17,584 nucleotides of DNA. Source: Clostridiales bacterium. Lineage in GTDB: Bacteria; Bacillota; Clostridia; Oscillospirales; Oscillospiraceae. Location of the stretch: positions 1-17,584 of the forward strand of contig JAJPXR010000222.1 of assembly GCA_021205375.1 (NCBI GenBank), given 5' to 3'. The stretch's first letter is position 1, and every line of letters starts with the position of its first letter. The notes below the pieces were generated by a model. That model was not told the origin of the DNA and did not search any database. It saw only the letters and a list, made by a program, of their open reading frames with translations. This document shows positions 1-7,700 of the stretch, one piece after another. The translations under genes were made by a program, and so were the position numbers.

Positions 1-32
1 ATACTATACACCAAACTGAGGAGGGATTCGCT

Positions 33-689
33 GTGCAGACGATCAAGGCGGTACTGATGGTGCCGATCCAACTGGTCCAACTGCTGCTGTTGGCGGTCTG
101 GAACGCGTGCAAGGGGTTTCTCCGGTTGCTGGGGGTGCGCGCGCCCGTGCGCACCGGCCAGGACTACGAGCTGTTTGTGGAGCGCTATCTGCGGGGACAG
201 GGCTTCCGCCAGATCCAGCACACCGGCAAAACCGGCGACCTGGGGGTGGACCTGGTGGCCCGGAAGGGGCTGCACATCTACGCCGTCCAGTGTAAGTTCT
301 ACAGCCAGCCGGTGGACGGCAGCGCCATCCAACAGGTTGTGGCGGGCAAAGCCTGCTACGGCTGCGACGCCGCCCTGGTGGTCACCAACACCACCCTGAC
401 CCCCGGCGCGTGGACGCTGGCGGAGCGCAACCATGTAGAGGTACTGACCGAGATATCCCCCGACCTTCATCTGCGCGGTCTTTCCCCCGCCCGCCTGCTG
501 ACGCCGGGGCGACTGGTGGGTTTCGCAGCGGGGTGCGTCGCCACCGGGGCGACACTGTCCTGGCTGCGGTCCACCGAAACGCCTCTCGTGCTGGAACAAT
601 ATCTGGCCCTGGCGGGGGGTTGTTTCCTGCTCTCCGGTCTGGCGGTGGTCGGCTGCCGGGCGGTGTGGCGGCGGCTGTGGAATCGTTGA
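33..689 (+). CDS. Membrane-anchored Mrr-like restriction-endonuclease-fold protein
   Basis: A 218-residue protein with a PD-(D/E)xK nuclease core of the Mrr_cat (restriction endonuclease, PF04471-like) type at about residues 41-140. Visible core elements are E47 in the first helix, GDLGVDLVA with D73, and the QCK triad element at 86-88 in YAVQCKFY. The segment after it, with ALVVTNT, is the usual Mrr strand. A hydrophobic segment at about 5-24 and two more at about 161-178 and 189-207 suggest the nuclease domain is tethered to the membrane. The GTG start at 33 is chosen because GAGGAGGG lies about 7 bases upstream. No methylase or specificity gene is adjacent, so this need not be a restriction enzyme. 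Proteins of this architecture are common in Firmicutes and mostly uncharacterised. The fold assignment is fairly secure; the role is unknown. Confidence 0.8.
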   Translation: MQTIKAVLMVPIQLVQLLLLAVWNACKGFLRLLGVRAPVRTGQDYELFVERYLRGQGFRQIQHTGKTGDLGVDLVARKGLHIYAVQCKFYSQPVDGSAIQQVVAGKACYGCDAALVVTNTTLTPGAWTLAERNHVEVLTEISPDLHLRGLSPARLLTPGRLVGFAAGCVATGATLSWLRSTETPLVLEQYLALAGGCFLLSGLAVVGCRAVWRRLWNR

Positions 690-695
690 TTTTTC

Positions 696-725
696 TTGCC
701 TTTTTCCCCCTGCCTGTGGTATGCT
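696..725 (+). promoter_or_regulatory. Candidate sigma-A promoter with extended -10
   Basis: TTGCCT (696-701), an 18-base spacer and TATGCT (720-725) preceded by TG at 717-718 form an extended -10 promoter. It sits just after the Mrr-like gene and points towards the small membrane protein and coaX about 300 bases downstream. This is pattern matching only; no transcription start can be seen. Confidence 0.4.
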
Positions 726-821
726 ATAGCGTAAGGTCATAGGATAGAATTTGGTTATTGCGCTCCCTTTTGCGCAGCAACGGGACGCTGGCGATTCGCC
801 TTGGGCAGATTCGTTTGAATG

Positions 822-971
822 TGCAATTTACAATGAGCAATGTGCAATGATGGGGAGACCAAACGCTGTGTCTCCCTGCTGAATACGCTGTTTTTGCCCG
901 CGTTCCGGTCATACAACAACGGTCAAAGACTTGGTTATTGCGCATTGCTAACTGCTAATTGCTAATTGCTG
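822..971. repeat. Element with inverted heptamer-repeat arms (copy 1)
   Basis: The left arm (822-849) is four tandem heptamers of the type NRCAATG/T, for example AGCAATG and TGCAATG. The right arm (937-971) is five heptamers of the type ATTGCTA, the reverse complement of the same motif. The arms enclose 87 bases and could form a long imperfect stem. The layout resembles a small palindromic intergenic repeat or a non-autonomous element. A similar layout with a different heptamer lies upstream of polC. I cannot name the family. Confidence 0.6.
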
Positions 972-1037
972 CAATGAGATACCACATATTAGTGGAACCC
1001 GACCCTTCCACCTCACCCTTCAGAAAAGGAGTTCGTC

Positions 1038-1190
1038 ATGCTGGAAAAAATCTATCACAAGGTCATGTCCGCCGGGGTCAGCAGCATCGTTTGCGGCATT
1101 ATCTCCATTGCCGTGGGGGTCAGCACCGGCGTGATTTTAATTGTCTCCGGGGCCAAGCTGCTGGCCTCCAAAAAGGACATGGAACTATAA
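1038..1190 (+). CDS. Small membrane protein, 50 residues
   Basis: A short open frame starting MLEKIYHKVM and ending SKKDMEL. It is preceded by a strong ribosome binding site, AAAAGGAG at 1023-1031, about 7 bases before the ATG. Residues 11-38 form one long hydrophobic stretch rich in Gly, Ser, Val and Ile, probably one transmembrane helix or a tight hairpin. A basic patch near the end (KLLASKK) suggests the C-terminus is cytoplasmic. It lies 33 bases upstream of coaX in the same orientation and is probably co-transcribed with it. I do not recognise a named family. Function is unknown, though the ribosome binding site and membrane-protein composition make it a likely real gene. Confidence 0.7.
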   Translation: MLEKIYHKVMSAGVSSIVCGIISIAVGVSTGVILIVSGAKLLASKKDMEL

Positions 1191-1223
1191 GTGCGCGCGG
1201 CGGCGGAAGGAGGGTGAAGCAGC

Positions 1224-2000
1224 ATGGTCCTGCTCATTGACATTGGCAACACCAACGTAGCCATCGGCGGCTGCGAGGGGGAGCGTCTGTGCTTCACCGG
1301 TAGCTGCGCCAGCGACCTGAAAAAAACCGAGGACGAGTACGCCCTGACTGTTAAGGGCATTTTGGAGCTGAACGGCTTCACTGCTTCTCAGGTGGAGGGA
1401 GGCATCATCTCCTCGGTGGTGCCCCACCTGCGGACGGTGCTGTACCAGGCCATGAAACTGCTGACCGGCCACAGCTTTCTGCTGGTGGGCAGCGGCATCA
1501 AGACCGGCCTGAACATCCACATGGATAACCCCGCCCAGTTGGGCAGCGACCTGGTGGTCAACGCCGTAGCTGCCAACGCCAAATATCCCAAGCCGCTGGT
1601 GTTCTTCTATATGGGCACCGCCACCACCCTGTCGGTGCTGGACAAACACGGCACCTATCTGGGAGGCATGATCATCCCCGGTCTGCGTATTTCCACCGAC
1701 GCGCTCTCCGCCCAGGCCGCCCAACTGCCCGTCATTCCCCTGGCCATGCCCCAGCGGATGATCGGCCGCAACACTGTGGAGTGTATGCAGGCCGGAGCCG
1801 TCTACGGCTGGGCCTCTATGCTGGACGGCCTGGTGGACCGGGTGGAGGAGGAGCTGGGCGAGCCAGTCACCGCCATCGCCACCGGCGGACTGCTCCAGGT
1901 GGTGCTGCCCGCCTGTCGGCGGCACATCATCCCGGACCCCCACCTGCGGCTCAACGGCCTGCTGATTTTGTATCAGAAGAACCAAGGCCGGCGGCGGTGA
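1224..2000 (+). CDS. coaX: Type III pantothenate kinase
   Basis: A 258-residue ASKHA-fold kinase that phosphorylates pantothenate in the first step of coenzyme A synthesis. The N-terminal phosphate-binding motif DIGNTN is at 6-11. The catalytic-base region GSDLVVNAVAA is at 107-117, with D109 the expected base, and the second phosphate motif GTATT is at 131-135. YLGGMIIPG (145-153) and ATGGL (219-223) are also typical. Length matches the family (about 255). The start follows AAGGAGGGTG by about 8 bases. Two positions look unusual. The usual GADR is GSDL here, a variant I believe occurs in related Clostridia. The Asp normally two residues before GTATT (DxGTATT) is Tyr129, a one-base change from GAT to TAT. 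Cation binding or activity may be altered. A sequencing error is less likely because the frame is otherwise clean. Confidence 0.9.
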   Translation: MVLLIDIGNTNVAIGGCEGERLCFTGSCASDLKKTEDEYALTVKGILELNGFTASQVEGGIISSVVPHLRTVLYQAMKLLTGHSFLLVGSGIKTGLNIHMDNPAQLGSDLVVNAVAANAKYPKPLVFFYMGTATTLSVLDKHGTYLGGMIIPGLRISTDALSAQAAQLPVIPLAMPQRMIGRNTVECMQAGAVYGWASMLDGLVDRVEEELGEPVTAIATGGLLQVVLPACRRHIIPDPHLRLNGLLILYQKNQGRRR

Positions 2001-2020
2001 GACACAGAGTTTCGTTTACT

Positions 2021-2041
2021 GGTTATCTCTTTAAATCAGCC
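2021..2041 (+). repeat. 21-bp intergenic repeat, copy A (after coaX)
   Basis: This sequence, beginning GGTTATCTC and ending AATCAGCC, matches 18 of 21 bases with 4529-4549 downstream of ispG. Both copies begin within about 25 bases after a stop codon and lie on the same strand. The role is unknown; they may be the edge of a longer degenerate intergenic repeat. Confidence 0.45.
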
Positions 2042-2044
2042 GCG

Positions 2045-2076
2045 TTTCCAGCGGTCTAGTTGTTAATGGCTGGAAA
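2045..2076 (+). other. Inverted repeat with 16-base loop
   Basis: TTTCCAGC (2045-2052) and GCTGGAAA (2069-2076) are perfect 8-base complements around a 16-base loop, 45 bases after the coaX stop. There is no T-run after the stem, so it is not a classic intrinsic terminator. It could be an RNA hairpin or the edge of a repeat element. Confidence 0.35.
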
Positions 2077-2138
2077 GAGGGGAGTTTACCGAAAATTCCT
2101 CATCTGTCAAACCAAACCGGCAACAATCGATAAGCGCT

Positions 2139-2195
2139 AACCCCCTTGCCGCCCCTGAAAGGGGAGGGGCCATGCGAAGCATGGTGGAGGGGTTT
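2139..2195. repeat. Palindromic intergenic repeat upstream of rseP
   Basis: An outer stem AACCCC (2139-2144) pairs with GGGGTT (2189-2194). It encloses two inner hairpins: CCCC/GGGG (2152-2155 with 2161-2164) and CCATGC-GAA-GCATGG (2170-2184). The result is a three-way-junction shape. Its last 18 bases (2178-2195) are the exact reverse complement of 3362-3379 on the other side of rseP. It probably belongs to a repeat family dispersed in the genome. Confidence 0.65.
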
Positions 2196-2260
2196 CTGGC
2201 ACATGGCCAAGTAAAGAGAATACCAAACTTCGCATTTATCCCACACCCTTTGGAGGTTCT

Positions 2261-3319
2261 ATGCTTTATATTGTCATTGCCGTCATTCTGTTCGGCCTGC
2301 TCATCGCCATCCACGAATTCGGTCACTTTTCCGTTGCAAAGCTCTGCGGCATCCAGGTCAACGAGTTCTCCATCGGCATGGGGCCGCTGCTGCTGCACAA
2401 GCAGGGCAAGGAGACCCTTTACTCCCTGCGGCTGCTGCCCATCGGCGGCTACTGCGCCATGGAGGGAGAGGACGAGGAGAGCGACAACCCCCGCGCCTTT
2501 GGCAACGCCGCCGGCTGGAAGCAGTTTCTCGTGCTCATCGCCGGTTCCGCCTTCAACTTCCTGGCGGGGCTGCTGATTTTGCTGTGTCTCTACTCCGGCG
2601 TCACCTCCTACGCCACCGCCACCATCACCGGCTTTATGGACGGCTTCCCCTGCGAGGGGGAGGAGATGCTGATGGTGGGAGACGAAATTCTCTCCGTCAA
2701 CGGCAAGGCGGTGCTGCTCTCCGGCGACATCTCCACCATTCTCTCCCTCAGCGACGAGGACACGGTGGACCTGGTGGTGCGCCGGGACGGGGAGAGAATT
2801 AAACTAAACGACCTGCCCCTGACTCTCCAGGAGTACGAGGTGGACGGCGAGACCGTCTGGCGGTACGGCCTGTACCTGGGGGTGGAGGAAGCTACCATCC
2901 CCGTGCGGCTGCGCAACGGGTTCTACTCGGCGGTGGATTTTGTGCGCACCGTCTGGTGGAGCCTGGAAATGCTCTTTACAGGTCAGGCCGGTCTCTCCGA
3001 CCTGAGCGGACCCATCGGCATCGTCAATACCATGAGCGAGGTAGGCGAGGCGTCAGCCACCATGCTGGACGCCATTCTGAACCTGCTCTACTTCGCCGCG
3101 TTCATCGCCATCAACCTGAGCGTCATGAACCTGCTGCCCATCCCTGCCCTGGACGGGGGCCGGGTGTTCTTCCTGCTGCTGAACGGGCTGCTCTACCTGG
3201 TGTCCCGTCGGCGCATCCCGGCCAAATACGAGCAGTACGTCCACCTGGCTGGCATGTGCGCCCTGCTGCTACTGATGGCGGTGGTGGCCCTTCAGGACGT
3301 GTATAAGATTTTTGTGTAG
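2261..3319 (+). CDS. rseP: Site-2 intramembrane zinc metalloprotease (RseP/RasP)
   Basis: A 352-residue S2P protease that cleaves membrane-bound regulators such as anti-sigma factors, and remnant signal peptides, within the membrane. The first transmembrane helix carries the zinc motif HEFGH at 18-22 (H18, E19, H22). The third ligand is D298 in NLLPIPALDGG (290-300). A single PDZ domain spans about 113-190, where E. coli RseP has two. Further membrane helices are near 90-110, 273-292, 302-315 and 328-345. Length is typical for Gram-positive RasP (about 420 in B. subtilis, often 340-360 in Clostridia). The start follows TTGGAGG by 5 bases. Its place before ispG and polC matches a common Firmicutes order, but dxr, usually next to it, is absent. 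Palindromic repeats lie on both sides. Confidence 0.95.
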   Translation: MLYIVIAVILFGLLIAIHEFGHFSVAKLCGIQVNEFSIGMGPLLLHKQGKETLYSLRLLPIGGYCAMEGEDEESDNPRAFGNAAGWKQFLVLIAGSAFNFLAGLLILLCLYSGVTSYATATITGFMDGFPCEGEEMLMVGDEILSVNGKAVLLSGDISTILSLSDEDTVDLVVRRDGERIKLNDLPLTLQEYEVDGETVWRYGLYLGVEEATIPVRLRNGFYSAVDFVRTVWWSLEMLFTGQAGLSDLSGPIGIVNTMSEVGEASATMLDAILNLLYFAAFIAINLSVMNLLPIPALDGGRVFFLLLNGLLYLVSRRRIPAKYEQYVHLAGMCALLLLMAVVALQDVYKIFV

Positions 3320-3361
3320 AGGTGTTCCTTTTACACAGCCTTATTCGGTGATTGCGGCGGA

Positions 3362-3412
3362 AAACCCCTCCACCATGCTGCGCGCCGCCTTCAGGCGGTG
3401 GCGGAGGGGTTT
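3362..3412 (+). repeat. Palindromic repeat, possible attenuator between rseP and ispG
   Basis: AAACCCCTCC (3362-3371) pairs perfectly with GGAGGGGTTT (3403-3412). Inside is a second hairpin, CCGCC-TTCA-GGCGG (3385-3398). The first 18 bases match the repeat at 2178-2195 in inverted orientation. In RNA it would form a strong long stem followed by only a weak T-tract, so it may weaken read-through from rseP into ispG. It is probably a dispersed repeat rather than a dedicated terminator. Confidence 0.6.
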
Positions 3413-3477
3413 CACCTTTAAACATAGGTTTTCATTCGCTATTCAGCCCGTTTTCCCTAAAAAGTGAGGTTTTTCCT

Positions 3478-4518
3478 ATGACAAAACAGATCATGGTGGG
3501 CAACGTCCCCGTGGGCGGCGGCGCGCCGGTGGCCATTCAGTCCATGTGCTCCACCCACACCGACGACGTGGAGGCCACGGTACAGCAGATCCGGCGGCTG
3601 GAGGCCGCCGGGTGCGAGATCATCCGGGTGGCCGTGCCGGATAAGCCCTCCGCCAGGGCCATCGGCAAAATCAAGGAGCAAATCGACATCCCCCTGGTGG
3701 TGGACATCCACTTCGACTACAAGCTGGCCCTGGAGTGCATCGCCGCCGGAGCGGACAAGGTGCGCATCAACCCCGGCAACATCGGCGGGGAGGACCGGGT
3801 CAAGGCGGTGGCCGACGCCTGCCGCCAGAAGAACATCCCCATCCGCATCGGCGTCAATGGCGGCAGCCTGGAAAAGCCCCTGCTTGCCAAGTACGGCGGC
3901 GTCTGCGCCGAGGCGCTGGTGGAGTCCGCCTTTGGACATATCAAGCTGCTGAACAAGTACGACTTCGATGACATCTGTGTGTCCCTCAAGTCCTCCAGCG
4001 TCCCCGTGACCATGGAGGCCTACAAGCTGATGCACGAGCGCAGCGACTATCCCCTGCACCTGGGCGTCACCGAGGCGGGTACCAAGACGATGGGCACCAT
4101 CAAGTCGGCCATCGGTATTGGCGGCCTGCTGGCCCAGGGCATCGGCGACACCATGCGGGTGACACTGACCGCGGACCCCGTGGAGGAAGTAGTCGCCGCC
4201 AAGCAGATTTTGCAGGCTGCGGGCCTCCGGCAGGACGGCCCCAACCTCATCTCCTGCCCCACCTGCGGGCGCACCTGCATCGACCTGATCCCCCTGGCCC
4301 AGCAGGTGGAGGAGCGGCTGAAAACCGTCAACAAGCCCATCACCGTAGCGGTCATGGGCTGCATTGTCAACGGCCCCGGCGAAGCCAGCGCCGCCGACGT
4401 GGGCATCGCCGGAGGCAAGGGCTTCGGCTACCTGTTCGCCCACGGCCAGGTCATCCAGTCCAAGGTGCCCGAGGACCAGTTGGTAGACGAGTTGTTTAAG
4501 CTCATCGACCAGCTCTAA
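3478..4518 (+). CDS. ispG: 4-hydroxy-3-methylbut-2-enyl diphosphate synthase (flavodoxin/ferredoxin)
   Basis: A 346-residue iron-sulfur enzyme that converts MEcPP to HMBPP, the penultimate step of the MEP isoprenoid pathway. The N-terminal TIM barrel begins with VGGGAPVAIQSM (12-23). The C-terminal [4Fe-4S] domain carries C260 and C263 (SCPTCG), C295 (MGCIVNGPGE) and E302. These sit exactly ten residues before E. coli C270, C273, C305 and E312. An upstream in-frame ATG at 3352 would put the palindromic repeat into the protein, so ATG 3478 is chosen; it fits the family N-terminus and follows GTGAGG by about 9 bases. The ribosome binding site is weak. The length suits bacterial IspG without the plant-type insert. 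Confidence 0.96.
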   Translation: MTKQIMVGNVPVGGGAPVAIQSMCSTHTDDVEATVQQIRRLEAAGCEIIRVAVPDKPSARAIGKIKEQIDIPLVVDIHFDYKLALECIAAGADKVRINPGNIGGEDRVKAVADACRQKNIPIRIGVNGGSLEKPLLAKYGGVCAEALVESAFGHIKLLNKYDFDDICVSLKSSSVPVTMEAYKLMHERSDYPLHLGVTEAGTKTMGTIKSAIGIGGLLAQGIGDTMRVTLTADPVEEVVAAKQILQAAGLRQDGPNLISCPTCGRTCIDLIPLAQQVEERLKTVNKPITVAVMGCIVNGPGEASAADVGIAGGKGFGYLFAHGQVIQSKVPEDQLVDELFKLIDQL

Positions 4519-4528
4519 ATAGAATTTT

Positions 4529-4549
4529 GGGTATCCCTTTGAATCAGCC
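4529..4549 (+). repeat. 21-bp intergenic repeat, copy B (after ispG)
   Basis: This sequence matches the segment at 2021-2041 in 18 of 21 positions and starts 11 bases after the ispG stop codon. It leads directly into the left heptamer arm at 4552. Confidence 0.45.
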
Positions 4550-4551
4550 AT

Positions 4552-4704
4552 TTTTAGCTTTTAGCTCTTAGCCTTGTGGTGCTTTGTTTTAAGCTCTACG
4601 CTCACCGTTTACATTATTTTACAAGCAGATGGTTTCGATTTCACTTTGCTTTTTAGCAGTTCCCTTGAAATTGGTGTACCTGACTAACAGCTAACGGCTA
4701 ATAG
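4552..4704. repeat. Element with inverted heptamer-repeat arms (copy 2, upstream of polC)
   Basis: The left arm (4552-4572) is three heptamers of the type TTTTAGC (the third is TCTTAGC). The right arm (4684-4704) is three heptamers of the type CTAANNG, the reverse complement of the same motif. They enclose 111 AT-rich bases. Total size (153 bp) and layout match the element at 822-971, although the heptamer differs. No open frame is present. The rest of the 259-base gap before polC shows no clear promoter. Confidence 0.55.
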
Positions 4705-4777
4705 CTTATCACAACGCGGCTGAGTAGAAGGGATGTCAGAATAAAATTCCCAAACTCTCAGTGGAAAAGGAGCGTTT

Positions 4778-7700
4778 ATGGACAGTCCCAAAACTGTTCC
4801 CCTGCTGGGGATGTTTCCCCGGTGTCAATTGAACGAGGCGTTGTCCAAAACTGCCGCGTGCTGCCAGGTGCGGCACGCGGTCCTTCACCCTGCCCAGCGG
4901 ACGGTGGAGTTAGAGGTCAGCTTCTCCTCCGTCCCGGAGGAACGGGCCGTCGCCGGTCTGGAGCGGGCGGTCTGCTCCGCCTATTCCCTGAACCGGGTGG
5001 AAGTCCATCAGACAGTGGAACCAGAGGAGAGCGCTTCCGCCGCGCCCCTGGTGGACGTGGCTCCGGCGGAAACCGGCGTGGACGAGGACATCCCTCTGCC
5101 GGAAGAGGCCCCGCCGGAGCCGGATTTCCCCACCTGGGCACCGGAGCCGATGGAGGACCGCCCCCCGGTGGAAACCGACCCCTTTGCCCGCACTGAGGCG
5201 CTTCGGGCCAAAAAGCTCCAGGCCGTGCGGATGGAGGCTCCCGCCCGCAAGAACAAAAAGCCCCGGAACCGGCCCGTCACCGGCGAAAACGGGATGATCT
5301 ACGGCAAGCGCATCCGGGGGCACGCCATCCCCATGAGCGACCTGGATTTGAACCTGGGGACGGTGTGCGTCACCGGGAAAATCTACACTGACAACAGCCG
5401 GGAGCTGAAAAAGCGCAGCGCCTGGGTGGTCAGCTTCAACATCACCGACAACACCAACTCCGTCACCGTCTCCAAGTTCATGGAGAACAAGGAGGCGGAG
5501 CCGGTGATGAAGGCGCTGAAAAAGGGAACTTATGTCACCGTGGAGGGCAAGCTCAGCATGTCCCACTACACCGGCGACATGGAGCTGTCCCCCTATGCCA
5601 TCGCCCCGGCGGAGCCGCCGGAGGAGCGGATGGACACCGCCCCGGAGAAGCGGGTGGAGCTGCACCTGCACACCCGGTTTTCCACCATGGACGCCCTGAC
5701 CGAGGTAAAGGACGCGGTCAAGCGGGCCATCAAGTGGGGCCACAAGGCCATCGCCATCACCGACCACGGGGTCGCCCAGGCGTTCCCCGACGCCTGCGCC
5801 GCCGCCGGGGACAAAATCAAGGTCATCTACGGTACCGAAGCCTATTTCGTCAACGACGTGGACGAACGGGTGGTGGTCAAGGGCGAATGCAGCAGCGGGT
5901 TTGACGACGAGATCGTCTGCTTCGACCTGGAGACCACCGGCCTAAGCATCGTCAAGGACCGCATCATCGAAATCGGTGCGGTGGTGCTGAAGGGCGACCA
6001 GATTCTGGACAAATTCGACACCTTTGTGGACCCCGGCAAGCCCATCCCCCGGAAAATCGTGGGGCTGACCGGCATCACCGACGAGATGGTGGCGGGCGCA
6101 CCCAGCCAGGAGGAAGCCCTGAACCAGTTCCTGGACTGGGCCGGAGACCGGCTGCTGGCCGCCCACAACGCCGACTTCGACATGGGCTTTCTGGCCCAGG
6201 GCTGCCAGCGGATCGGCAGGCCCTTCCACAACCCCTCGCTGGATACGCTGGTGCTGTCCCAGCACCTGTTGCCCGATTTGGGCAAATATACATTGGATTC
6301 CGTCTCCGGCTATTTGAACCTGCCGGAGTTCAACCACCACCGGGCCTGCGACGACGCGGCCATGGTGGGCTATATGCTGGTCCCCTTCTGGAAAATGCTC
6401 CGGGAGCGGGGCGTGAAGGACGTGGGCGGCATCAACGAGTGCATGACCACCCTCCGCAGCGGCAGAAAGCGCAAGCAGCGGCTGCGCCACCTCATCGTGC
6501 TGGCGAAAAACCAGAACGGTCTGCGCAACCTCTACAAGCTCATCTCTCTGGCCCACTTGGAACATTTCCAGCGCCGCCCGGTCATGCCCAAGAGCCTCAT
6601 CAACGCCAACCGGGAGGGCCTCATCATCGGCTCCGCCTGCGAAGCGGGAGAGCTGTTCCAGGCGGTGGAAAACCACAGGGACTGGGACGAGCTGAAACGC
6701 ATCGCCAGTTGGTATGACTTTCTGGAGATTCAACCCCTGTGCAACAATGCCTTTCTGATAGAGAAGGGGCTGGCCAAGGACGAGGAGGAGCTGCGGGAGT
6801 TCAACCGCACTGTCGTTCGGCTGGGCAAGGAGCTGAACAAGCCCGTCTGCGCCACCGGCGACGTGCATTTCCTGGACCCGGAGCAGGAGATTTTCCGACA
6901 TATTTTGCTCTCCGCCAACGGCTACGACAGCGCCGACGAGGAGCTGCCCATCTACTTTAAGACCACCGACGAAATGCTGGAGGAGTTCGCCTACCTGGGA
7001 ACCGAGGACTGCAAGAAGGTGGTGGTGGACGACCCCAACCGCATCGCCAAGTGGTGCGATAAAATCAATCCCCTGCCCAAGGGACTGTTCGCCCCCACGC
7101 TGAAGGACTCAGCCAAGGAGCTGGAGTATCTGGTCTACAACAAGGCTCACCAGCTCTACGGAGACGAACTGCCCAAAATCGTCCAGGACCGTATCGACCT
7201 GGAGCTGCCCGGCATCATCCAGCGGAAGTACGACGTGATTTACATGTCCGCCCAGAAGCTGGTGCAAAACTCTCTGGAACACGGCTACCTGGTGGGCAGC
7301 CGGGGCAGCGTGGGTTCCTCCATCGTGGCCTTCCTCTCCGGCATCACCGAGGTCAACAGCCTGCCGCCCCACTACCGCTGTCCCAAGTGCAAACACTCCG
7401 ATTTCGACGTGGACACCAAGGAGTACGGCTGCGGCGCCGACCTGCCGGACAAAAACTGCCCGGTCTGCGGGACGCCTATGGTGAAGGACGGCTTCAACAT
7501 CCCCTTCGAAACCTTCCTGGGCTACGGCGGCACCAAGGTGCCGGATATCGACCTGAATTTCTCCGGCGAGTACCAGGCCCGCGCCCACAAGTACACCTTC
7601 GAACTGTTCGGGGAGGGCCACGTCTTTAAGGCGGGCACCGTGGGCACCGTGGCGGAGAAAACCGCCTATGGCTACGTCCTCAAGTACCTGGAGCAGCGGA

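Larger units (their letters stand above)
690..1037. other. Gene-poor 348-bp intergenic stretch with repeats
   Basis: I see no convincing coding region here. The segment holds a promoter-like sequence (696-725), a 13-base direct repeat TTGGTTATTGCGC at 751-763 and 931-943, and two inverted blocks of heptamer repeats (822-849 and 937-971). It is more AT-rich than the flanking genes. The few short reading frames on either strand lack good ribosome binding sites. Confidence 0.6.

Noticed and set aside
937..971. A CRISPR array
   Set aside because: The repeats are 7 bases with no spacers and no cas genes are present.
3352..3477. An N-terminal extension of ispG across the palindromic repeat
   Set aside because: It would translate the repeat into low-complexity Pro/Gly sequence; the IspG family begins near MTKQIMVGNV.
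3457..4551. A 364-codon minus-strand frame opposite ispG
   Set aside because: It mirrors ispG and extends into a repeat; the composition is that of a codon shadow.
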